From Pseudomarimonas salicorniae (GTDB lineage: Bacteria; Pseudomonadota; Gammaproteobacteria; Xanthomonadales; Xanthomonadaceae), in assembly GCF_023156535.1 (NCBI RefSeq), contig NZ_JALNMH010000006.1:62001-126000 (forward strand): a stretch of 64,000 nt of DNA, given 5' to 3'. Shown one piece after another: positions 56,763-64,000 of the stretch (position 1 is the stretch's first letter; each line of letters opens with the position of its first letter). The position numbers were made by a program, and so were the translations under genes. The notes under the pieces are model-generated. The model saw nothing but the letters and a program-made list of their open reading frames with translations, was not told where the DNA came from and ran no database searches.

Positions 56763-57245
56763 GTGGAAGTAGTCAGCAAGCTGAGCCAGCGGCTGGAAGA
56801 GGTGGAGCGGGAAATCGGCACCCTCCGAGAAGCGTTCGCCAGCATCAATCGCCAGCACGGACAGGTGATCCACGCCCTGAGCGAGCTCTCCTCGCAGGCA
56901 CTGGAGGCGGCGAGGCGGGCCAAGGCAGCCTCCATGCAGGCGCTCGAGGGTGCGCGCAGGGCGGCCACCGCGGCCCGGGAGGCCTCCGCGTCTTCCGCCC
57001 TCAGCGCGGTCGATGCAGCGGTTGAATCGGCCGAGTTCGCCGCCCTGGCGGCGTCTGAATCTGCCGCCGCAGCGGCTGCTGCTGCGGCGGCGGCTGCCAC
57101 CGCCGCAGCGCAGAACGCGGAGGCCCGCTCGATGGACGCCTCGACGGAAGCCGCGACGGCGGCGCGACTCGCGAGCGAGGCCGCCGCGGAAGCCGTCGCG
57201 ATGTCGAACCAAGCCCACCAGTTCAGGAAGCCTCGCCAGAACTAG
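56763..57245 (+). CDS. Alanine-rich coiled-coil protein, hypothetical
   Basis: A 160-aa protein. Residues 1-40 (MEVVSKLSQRLEEVEREIGT...) are a leucine/heptad coiled coil; residues about 45-150 are more than half Ala with a run of about twelve Ala, then Glu/Ser/Thr/Arg at heptad-like spacing, ending MSNQAHQFRKPRQN. GTG start with GAGGGGAG upstream. It could be a rod, a DNA-compaction tail or a phasin-like surface protein; none of these is shown. Coupled to the gene before it. Confidence 0.55.
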   Translation: MEVVSKLSQRLEEVEREIGTLREAFASINRQHGQVIHALSELSSQALEAARRAKAASMQALEGARRAATAAREASASSALSAVDAAVESAEFAALAASESAAAAAAAAAAAATAAAQNAEARSMDASTEAATAARLASEAAAEAVAMSNQAHQFRKPRQN

Positions 57246-58042
57246 CGCCGGACGCGAACCAGGGGTCAGATTGAAATAAACAGGGGTCAGAGTGCACTTC
57301 GCGCACAAGCGCTCGTCTTCTCCGCCGACCTGCAAAGTCTCCGCTCGCCCTGAGGTATCGAAGGGCGAACCCTCATCGTTGCGTAGGCCGTTCGTGCTTC
57401 GATACCTCAGCACGAACGGCCCTGCGGCGTTGCGGATGTCGGGGTTCAGAGCGCACTTCCCCCGCAGGTGCTGGTCCGCTCCGCCACCATGCAGACTGTC
57501 CGTTCGCCCTGAGGTATCGGTCGGAAACGGGGCCCAGAGTGCACTTTCCCCGCCGGAGATTGCCTGAAATAAACAGGGGGCAGAGTGCACTTCCCGCACA
57601 AGCGCTCGTCTTCTCCGCCGACCTGCAAAGTGTCCGTTCGCCCTGAGGAATCGAAGGGCGAACCCCCATCGTTGCGTAGGCCGTTCGTGCTTCGATACCT
57701 CAGCACGAACGGCCCTGCGGCGTTGCGGATGTCGGGGTTCAGAGCGCACTTCCCCCGCAGGTGCTTGTCCGCTCCGCCACCATGCAGACTGTCCGTTCGC
57801 CCTGAGGTATCGGTCGGAAACGGGGCCCAGAGTGCACTTTCCCCGCCGGAGATTGCCCGTTCCGCAGTCATGCAAAGCGTCCGTTCGCCCTGAGGTATCG
57901 AAGGGCGAACCCTCATCGTTGCGCAGGCCATTCGTGCTTCGATACCTCAGCACGAACGGCTTGGTGGCGTTTGGAGAACAGGGGTTGGAGAAAAGGGGAC
58001 AGTGCAGTGGTTCGCCCCGGCCGCTAGACCTGGATCGAACCG
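57246..58042. repeat. 797-base repeat array: two 293-base tandem units plus a third partial unit
   Basis: Right inverted box at 57260-57298 (CAGGGGTCAG ... AACAGGGGTCAGAGTGCAC). Tandem unit 1 spans 57272-57564 and unit 2 spans 57565-57857, in exact register with about seven mismatches by eye. Each unit holds three CAGAG[T/C]GCACTT boxes, a paired hairpin block (57343-57420, 57635-57712) with the stems TTCGCCCT/AGGGCGAA and CCGTTCGTGCT/AGCACGAACGG, and a half hairpin. A third hairpin block is at 57883-57959, ahead of a variant box near 57990. No gene is evident. Confidence 0.85.
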
Positions 58043-60385
58043 CTACCCCTCGCCCGGCCGCAGCGTCAGCTGATGCTCCGGCTTCCCGGGCGAAAATCCG
58101 CTGGGCCTGCCGTGCACCCAGTCGTCATGCCCGGCGCCCCAGAACGGGGACAGGGGATGGCCGCTCTGTCCGCCCGGCATGTGGATGATGCCGTCGATCT
58201 CGCGGCCGGGCGCGACCACCATGCGCTGGCTGGCGCCGAAGCTCGGCGCGGCGACGCGTGGCATGTTGGTGTCGCCGTCCAGCGGCTCGGCCGGCATGCA
58301 CAGCCAGCGGCGGGCCGGCGAGGGCAGGGCGCGGGCCAGGGGATGGCAGATGTTGGCCGTGTTGCGCTCGCCCCAGGTGCGCTCTGCAAGCGGTCCGCGC
58401 TCTGAGAGTTGGCGTTCGATATCGGTGGCCGCGTCAATCAGCAGCGCGTTCCAGCTATCGAAGCGTCGGGGCAGCAGGTGCGGCGGGCGCTGTTCGATGA
58501 GCTGCCAGGCCACGCCTTCCAGCTGCGGCAGGCTCGGCATGATGAAGTCATCTCCGAGCGCTGCCCGGGCCGGCGCGGTCAGGCCGTCGTTGATGCGGTC
58601 GATGACCGCGATGCGCCAGGCGCGAACGATGCGGTAGCTGACGGCCTCGGCGCTGGCGCGCTCGTCCCACTGACGGGTCGCCGCCTCCAGACGCCGCAGG
58701 GCCGGCGCCTCCGCGGATTCGACCAGGTTCCGGAAGGCCTTGTACCAGCGCTCAAGAAACAAGGTCCGGTCATCGAGCTGGATGGCCAGCAGATCCTGCT
58801 CGTCGAACCGGTCGCGGGCGAACAGCGCATCGCGAATCTGCCGCGCGCGGGCGCCCAGCGCATAGCCGCCGTCGCCGATCAGCGCCAAGGCCTCGCCATC
58901 GGCCACCCGAGCGTTGGCGGTCCACAGGCGACCCTCACCCAGATCCAGCAGGCCAGGATTCTCGCCGCCGTGCTTCCAGCCCGACCACTGGCAGGGCGAC
59001 CCGTTGCGCACCGGCACCGCCGCATCGCAGCCGCCGGCGCGGTCGGGGATGCGGCCGACCAGCCGCCAGGCGATCGCGCCGGAGGAATCACCGATCAGCA
59101 GGTTCTGGTGCGGAATGCCCGCATCGCCGATGCGGGTGACGGCATCTTCCCAGTCGCGGGAACGGGCCAGTTCTGCCAGGCCAAGGTCGAGTGAGCCGGG
59201 TTGATGGGTGACCCAGCGCAGGGCCAGCGCCGGCTGCGCTCCATCGGCCTCGTGGACGATCGGCCCCCAGGCGGTCTCGCGCACGCTAATCGCGATCGAT
59301 TCCGCCCCGGCGACCTCGATGGTTTCCTGATGGCTGGTGATCGGATCGTTGGCATCCACCTCGCGCCAGTCGGCCCAGTCGCCGTAGCTGTTGGTGAAGG
59401 CCCAGGCGATGTGGCCATTGCTGCCGACAATGATCGCCGGAATGCCGGGCAGCGAGAACCCGCCGACATCGACCCGTCCGTCCGGCGCATCGGGGTCGGC
59501 ATAGCGCAGCTGTGCGCGAAACCATATGTTCGGTGCGCGCAGGCCCAGATGCATGTCGTCGGCGACGATGGCGCGGCCGTCCTTGCTCAGCCGGCCGTCG
59601 ACGGCGAAGTTGTTGCTGCCCAGTACCGCCGGCGTCGCCGCCCCCTCGATGTTGCCCTCCGGCATCGGCAGCTGGCGCAGATCCAGCGTGGCCGCGTCCG
59701 GCAGCGGCACGTTGCCGCGTGCCTCGCCTAGCAGCGGCGCGTCCCACTCGGTGCCATCGAAGCTCAGCAGCGCATACAGCGCGGGCGGCACCACCTCGCG
59801 GATCCGCCACAGGGCCAGCTCGCGCTGGTTCAGCTCGTCCTGCAGGTCGAAGAACATCGCGTAACCGACCAGCATCGAATCGGACATCTGCCAGGGCTGC
59901 GGCGACTGCCGCAGCAGCAGGTAGGGCCAGGGACGCACCGAGAGCGCCTCGAGCCCCGCGTTGACGCCCTCGGTGTAGCTGCGCAGCACCTCCGCCTTGG
60001 CACCCAGCAGCGCCGGCAGCTGCTGTTCGACGCGGCTGCGCAGTCGATGGATGCGAAGCCTGCGGTCGGCCTCGATCGCCGCCGGGCCGAACAGCGCCGA
60101 CAGCTCACCCGCCGCCGAGCGGCGCAGCAGATCCATCTCGAAGAAGCGCTCCTGCGCATGCACATAGCCCAGAGCCCGCGCCATATCGGCCTCGTTCGCG
60201 GCCTCGACCGTCACCACGCCCAGCCGGTCGCGATACACGCGGGCCTCAGCCGACAGCCCGGGCAGGGCCAGCTCGCCATCAAGCCGCGCCAGCGACCCGC
60301 GCAGGGAAAGCATCGCCACCAACGCGGCAAGCACCAGCGCCAACAAGGCGAACAACACAATCCGGATCGTCCAGCGGCGCAGCAT
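58043..60385 (-). CDS. Penicillin acylase family protein
   Basis: A 780-aa Ntn-hydrolase with an N-terminal anchor or signal (RIVLFALLALVLAALVAMLS). The catalytic Ser starts the beta chain in AVLGSNNFAVDGRLSKDGRA, after autocleavage of a linker; upstream HAQERFFEMDLLRRSAAGEL is the typical alpha-chain motif, and LPGIPAIIVGSNGHIAWAFT holds the oxyanion and conserved Asn. Substrate could be an acyl-homoserine lactone, an acylated peptide or a beta-lactam; sequence does not decide. ATG at 60385; stop at 58043 lies beside the repeat array. Confidence 0.93.
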   Translation of the reverse strand: MLRRWTIRIVLFALLALVLAALVAMLSLRGSLARLDGELALPGLSAEARVYRDRLGVVTVEAANEADMARALGYVHAQERFFEMDLLRRSAAGELSALFGPAAIEADRRLRIHRLRSRVEQQLPALLGAKAEVLRSYTEGVNAGLEALSVRPWPYLLLRQSPQPWQMSDSMLVGYAMFFDLQDELNQRELALWRIREVVPPALYALLSFDGTEWDAPLLGEARGNVPLPDAATLDLRQLPMPEGNIEGAATPAVLGSNNFAVDGRLSKDGRAIVADDMHLGLRAPNIWFRAQLRYADPDAPDGRVDVGGFSLPGIPAIIVGSNGHIAWAFTNSYGDWADWREVDANDPITSHQETIEVAGAESIAISVRETAWGPIVHEADGAQPALALRWVTHQPGSLDLGLAELARSRDWEDAVTRIGDAGIPHQNLLIGDSSGAIAWRLVGRIPDRAGGCDAAVPVRNGSPCQWSGWKHGGENPGLLDLGEGRLWTANARVADGEALALIGDGGYALGARARQIRDALFARDRFDEQDLLAIQLDDRTLFLERWYKAFRNLVESAEAPALRRLEAATRQWDERASAEAVSYRIVRAWRIAVIDRINDGLTAPARAALGDDFIMPSLPQLEGVAWQLIEQRPPHLLPRRFDSWNALLIDAATDIERQLSERGPLAERTWGERNTANICHPLARALPSPARRWLCMPAEPLDGDTNMPRVAAPSFGASQRMVVAPGREIDGIIHMPGGQSGHPLSPFWGAGHDDWVHGRPSGFSPGKPEHQLTLRPGEG

Positions 60386-60945
60386 AGGGTCTACCTCGGT
60401 AAGCAGCCGCCAGCCTAGCCGATGCAGCCCATAGGGTGCGCCTAGGCGCACCGCGCCCCCACAACCCCACCGCACCGCCCCAGCCGTGGCCGCTACAACG
60501 CCTCCCCTTGCACGCCCGCAGGGCGCGGAGGGACAGGCCAGGAGGGTGGTGCGGCAACCCCTAGCCCCCTCGCATCAACCCGCTTCAGCGAAATGCATCC
60601 CGATGAGTGCCCGTCGGCAACCCGACTTCCTGCGCAGAACCGACGCGCAGCGGCATTCCCTCGCACGCGGCCACACTCCGCTTGAGCGCTCCCAGGTGCA
60701 AGACCGTGCTCTTCTGTCTCGCCTTCTGCGCTACTTGGCGCACCACACGCCGCCCGCAGATCAAGAGCAGCCTCCTCCCGAGCTCCCCCTTCGCCGCCAT
60801 GCGGCGCAAGGGGAGGAGCCACGCCTGGGCTGCGGTCCGTGCGCACCGAACCGAAGCTCGGGCTGTAGGGCCAAGCTGGCTGATCCGGCGACAGGGGCGT
60901 TGAGGGCCTCCGCGACGGATATCGCACTCTGCCCCCTGTTTTCTC
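60386..60945. repeat. 560-base intergenic region with GC-rich repeat fragments
   Basis: Half module 3 at 60429-60452 (CATAGGGTGCGCCTAGGCGC), a block at 60502-60545 shared with 55647-55692, an inverted CTCCCCCTTCGCCGCCATGC region near 60780-60818, and a box CGCACTCTGCCCCCTGTTTT at 60925-60944 (minus-strand GGGGGCAGAGTGC) next to the following gene's stop. No supported gene; upstream promoter of the acylase should be near 60400. Confidence 0.6.
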
Positions 60946-63609
60946 CTACCGGTCGCTTCCTTCGAAGCTGCCGTAGAACACGCCGGACGTCGTCAGAGCC
61001 GGATTCAGTTCGACATTGTTAGGAGCGGTGAGGATGACGGTGCCCGGTGCCAGATTCTGCGGCGGGGTAAGGGTGTAACGGGTGGTGAGGAACGGCGAGC
61101 TGTCGTAGCTGCCGGAGTAGACGATCACGGCGCTCTCGCCGGCATCGACATTGATCAGCGCGTCGACCGCTCCGCTGCCCGAAGCCGGCGTACAGCCGCC
61201 CGAGGGTGCACTGCAGGTCCAGGTGGGAGAATTGATGCCGCGCGGCGCGCTCAACTGCAGGCGCGCGCCCTCCACAAGGAAGCTGCCGCGATTGGTGAGT
61301 TCGAACGCCAGCACCGGCGGGGCCGCAGAACCCTTGCTGTCAACAAGATTGAAAAGGGGGTTGGGGCCCTGGCCCAACAGCAACGCGAAGATCTGTTCTT
61401 CCTTCTCGACAATCGACAACCGGTAGGACCGGCAGGAGCCGTGTTCAACACTCTCATTCGTATCCAGATTGGGACAGTTCGGATTTCCGCCACCGTCGTC
61501 GCGCAGCTGAATATCAACCAAGCAGAGACCGAAGTTTCCGGCGCCCGGACTCTCCCAATACAGGTCGCCCGTCACCATATCGATGGTTGGCAGGGAAGTA
61601 TTGCAAGCCACAGGTACTACTGAGACCGATACCGATTGCCCCGCCTCGTCCGCAGGCCCGGGCGAGACCGATGCCAGGAATCCGGGAACGCTCAGGGGCA
61701 TCGAGGCCTGCTCCGGCGTGAGGGAGAAATGCGTGATGCCGGATCCCAACCCGTCTGCACCAGGACGATGGAACGTCGCGGTGGGAGCATCGTTGACCGG
61801 GGTAACCGTGATGGGCACCTCAACGCTGTGCGTGCCGCCTGCGTTGCGCGCCGTGAAGGTCAGCGTTGCCTGGCCATTGGCGTCCCCCTTCGCAAAATAG
61901 CGGAACTCGTATCGTGTGCCGGAGGAACCGGTGGTCTCCAACTCGATGTCCTCCGCACCCACCAGCGACTCGTTGGTGCTGGAGGTGAATTCCACCGCCT
62001 CCGTGTTGGCGGATGCCTGGAAAACCAGCGTGCCCGTAGCTCTGAGGTATTCGATCACCACGAACGACGGGAGACCGCGGATGGACGCCGGAAGCCTCTC
62101 GTCCTCAATCAGCGTTGTCACGGACCCCGACGCCACCAGCGCCAGGGTCGGCGGCGTCGGAACCGCCGTGATGGGCGCCAGGTTGACCGAGGTCAGGCCG
62201 GGGGCGGAGGCCTGGACCTGCAAGTTGCTGGTCTGGGCATTCACGCTGCATCCGGAGAACGTGGCCACGCCCCCCACGGCAGCCACCGGGTTGGAGGAGC
62301 AGGAAAGTGTGCCTGTGCCGCTGAGGTAGGTGAGGGTGACGCTTTGGGTTGCGGAGGTGACGGTCGCCCCGGAGGCGTCCTGAATCGCAATCCGTGGCTG
62401 GGACGAGCAGGCCGATCCCAGCACGCACCCGGAGACCTCCTGAATGACACCGAGCTTCGTTGCTCTCGGCCCAGGGAGGATCACGATGTCTGCAGTCGAA
62501 GAGACCGGAATCGTGTCCTTGGAGGTGGCCACCGTGAGGCCTGCCTTCGCGAGCGTGCCGGCCGCCGGGTTGGTCGCCGAAATACCGAGGGTGGCAGCGC
62601 TGCCCGCGACCGTGCCGCCGGCGCCCACCGTCACCACCACCGTGTCCGTCGCCCCCGCCGCAACCGTGCCGGACAGGCTGGTCCCCGGGGCGAGGCCGGC
62701 CCCGGCTGTGACATTCGTTGTGCCAACCGGAAAGCTGTAACCGGTCAGCTTCACGGTGATCGTGTCGCCCGCCGAGAGCGCCCGCGTCGAAGTAAAGGTC
62801 ACCCCGACCGTGGCGGCCTGGCCCGCGGTCTGCGGGCTGGTCGAAATCGTGACGTTGCTGACCGCCGTGGCCGTGGCCGTCGAGTAAGCATTGGCGAGGA
62901 TGGTCGCACCGTAATCGGTGGCAACGAGCAGGTCGTAGGAGCCCTCCGCGAGCGCGGGCGCGGTGACCAAAATTTCGGTGTCGGTCTTTGAACCGATGGT
63001 GGCAGCGTTCGAGGGGTTGCAGAGCGGCCCGAACAGCTCGTCCACCGTACAGGTGCCGAACTCAACCGAATAGGCGGTCGCGAGGTTGCTGCCCTGGATG
63101 GTCAGCGTCTCACCCCCCGCTGGTGAACCGATGGCGGGAGAGACCCCGCTCAGGGCAGGCGGATCGACATAGGTGAATGCGGCGGTCTTGGTGGCGACGC
63201 CCCCGGTGAGGGTGACGACCACGTCTACCGTGCCCGCCGGGTGCGCCGGCGTCACGACCCCGATCTGGGTGCCGGGCTCGGCGATGGTCAGCAGCTCGAA
63301 TGACTGGACCTCCACCCCGCCGAACGTGACGCTGAGGATGTCACTCTGCTGCGGTCCGAACTCGGAACCGTTGATCGTGACGAAGTTGCCTCCCACGGTC
63401 GAGCCGCTGGCAGGGTCAAGGAAGTCGATGGACGGCGCAGCCACGCTGGTCTGCATGCTGGCAAGCAACAGCAGTGCGCAGGATGCGATCACCGCCAAGG
63501 CGCGACGCCACGCAGGCATCGCACGACGCGAGGGAGGCAGCGAGGTGCCGGGAAGCGGTTGAACGGAATATCGCGACCAGAAGCTGTGGCAATCCGCGCT
63601 TGTCTGCAT
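60946..63609 (-). CDS. Large secreted protein with TIG/IPT and cadherin-like domains
   Basis: An 887-aa protein with a signal peptide (AVIASCALLLLASMQTSVAA). Residues about 60-145 and 147-240 look like two IPT/TIG domains (SIDFLDPASGSTVGGNFVTI, LSGVSPAIGSPAGGETLTIQ). Then beta-rich, Thr/Ala/Gly-rich repeats, including VNDAPTATF, a typical cadherin-like join. The C-terminal part (about 700-887) has four Cys near TWTCSAPSGGCTP and ends in APNNVELNPALTTSGVFYGS. No anchor is seen. Start 63609 has GGAAGCGGGAC upstream; a later ATG at 63519 is also possible. Surface or secreted role inferred. Confidence 0.75.
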   Translation of the reverse strand: MQTSADCHSFWSRYSVQPLPGTSLPPSRRAMPAWRRALAVIASCALLLLASMQTSVAAPSIDFLDPASGSTVGGNFVTINGSEFGPQQSDILSVTFGGVEVQSFELLTIAEPGTQIGVVTPAHPAGTVDVVVTLTGGVATKTAAFTYVDPPALSGVSPAIGSPAGGETLTIQGSNLATAYSVEFGTCTVDELFGPLCNPSNAATIGSKTDTEILVTAPALAEGSYDLLVATDYGATILANAYSTATATAVSNVTISTSPQTAGQAATVGVTFTSTRALSAGDTITVKLTGYSFPVGTTNVTAGAGLAPGTSLSGTVAAGATDTVVVTVGAGGTVAGSAATLGISATNPAAGTLAKAGLTVATSKDTIPVSSTADIVILPGPRATKLGVIQEVSGCVLGSACSSQPRIAIQDASGATVTSATQSVTLTYLSGTGTLSCSSNPVAAVGGVATFSGCSVNAQTSNLQVQASAPGLTSVNLAPITAVPTPPTLALVASGSVTTLIEDERLPASIRGLPSFVVIEYLRATGTLVFQASANTEAVEFTSSTNESLVGAEDIELETTGSSGTRYEFRYFAKGDANGQATLTFTARNAGGTHSVEVPITVTPVNDAPTATFHRPGADGLGSGITHFSLTPEQASMPLSVPGFLASVSPGPADEAGQSVSVSVVPVACNTSLPTIDMVTGDLYWESPGAGNFGLCLVDIQLRDDGGGNPNCPNLDTNESVEHGSCRSYRLSIVEKEEQIFALLLGQGPNPLFNLVDSKGSAAPPVLAFELTNRGSFLVEGARLQLSAPRGINSPTWTCSAPSGGCTPASGSGAVDALINVDAGESAVIVYSGSYDSSPFLTTRYTLTPPQNLAPGTVILTAPNNVELNPALTTSGVFYGSFEGSDR

Positions 63610-64000
63610 GTCCCGCTTCCCTCGATTCGTTGTCCGTAAAGGCGACCATCCGCGGCTGCCAGGTGCGTGGGAGCGTAGCATCCAGAAGCGGACCGGAACT
63701 GACGAGTCGGTAGGGGATTCCACCCTGGCGGGCTGCGAGGGAGGGGGCCAAGGTTGGACGCGTTCTTCCCCTGTTTCGAGGGGTGGATTCCCGCCATCCC
63801 GTCAAGCGCTCAAGACGTATGCATGGGGCCCGTCCCGGATGCGCCGACCCGATGCCTCACAGCCCAGTCGGCACAACGAACGCGGGTCGCGCGTTCCCTG
63901 GTTCGCGATTCGACCGGTCAAGTGGCGCCGGAGGGCAGGCGGGTGCCGCCGGGGGACGCCGGGAGGGGCGCAGCCACCCAAGCCCCCTCACATCCATCCG
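63610..64000. other. 391 bases at the window edge, no supported gene
   Basis: Probably upstream region of the TIG-domain gene; I could not settle on a promoter. Near the end GGGGGACGCCGGGAGGGGCGC, followed by a CCCCCTCACATCC string, resembles the GC-rich block at 60502-60560. Nothing further can be supported. Confidence 0.5.

Noticed and set aside
57292-57893. Short open frames in the tandem repeats (for example at 57292-57567 and 57585-57893)
   Set aside because: They only mirror the repeat units and end arbitrarily; no ribosome binding site or protein-like composition.
57246-58042. CRISPR array at the 293-base units
   Set aside because: Two long near-identical units, not short repeats with unique spacers.
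60486-61022. Plus-strand frames between the acylase and TIG genes
   Set aside because: Arg/Pro-rich, cross repeat fragments and run into an antisense gene.

Overview
The window is chromosomal DNA from a GC-rich, aerobic, Gram-negative bacterium. The evidence is an aa3-type cytochrome oxidase cluster, TamB, Hda, RNase T, YajC-SecD-SecF, QueA-Tgt, a Tat-type PhoX phosphatase and GTAG-headed palindromic repeats. The gene set and the order of the oxidase cluster fit a gammaproteobacterium of the Xanthomonadales/Lysobacterales. The order is an inference from gene content; genus cannot be told from the sequence alone. No rRNA, tRNA, CRISPR array, prophage or transposase gene was recognised.

Layout. 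0-3.5 kb: C-terminal part of tamB, a lipoprotein ending in a clear terminator, and a DUF2244 membrane protein. 3.5-11.5 kb: a complete aa3 oxidase biogenesis block (coxB, coxA, a 43-aa membrane peptide, ctaG/cox11, coxC, then SURF1, a SCO-like protein, ctaA and ctaB). 11.5-17.2 kb: a VOC protein, an unknown membrane-associated protein, a secreted VWA protein with four tandem repeats, a PhyH dioxygenase, an FmdB zinc ribbon, RNase T and a DoxX protein. 17.7-23.4 kb: yqeY-like gene, rpsU, tsaD, and a tightly coupled folB-ybdG-folK operon, then a secreted hypothetical. 23.8-32.7 kb: purM-purN-DUF3108 with a glutaredoxin/MauE fusion on the minus strand, and a divergent DUF2066 - CDP-alcohol transferase - PerM - hda operon, then a membrane protein and prmC. 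33-44.8 kb: dxs, a frameshifted Sel1-type gene, an unknown REC-like/winged-helix protein, HNH, GNAT, acyl-CoA dehydrogenase, LEA14-like lipoprotein, two coupled diguanylate cyclases and a class III aminotransferase. 45-50.7 kb: queA-tgt-yajC-secD-secF, a classical conserved block. 51-55.4 kb: a DUF2269 protein, an SDR/DoxX protein and a PhoX-type phosphatase. 55.4-64 kb: an accessory stretch with small hypotheticals, a repeat array, a penicillin acylase and a large secreted TIG-domain protein.

The genes are mostly housekeeping and many are translationally coupled by ATGA, GTGA or TGATG overlaps. The unusual content is in the spaces between them. At least four intergenic regions carry composite palindromic elements of about 260-380 bp. 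These have 19-bp inverted termini (consensus GGGCGCGAAGAAGACATTC), and internal palindromic modules in a fixed order. They look like a MITE/BIME-type family with no transposase in the window. A second system lies at 56.2-58.0 kb: two small coiled-coil/alanine-rich genes bounded by inverted copies of an AACAGGGGTCAGAGTGCA box, followed by two near-identical 293-bp tandem units built from the same box and from hairpins. These two repeat systems are the best candidates for something undescribed.
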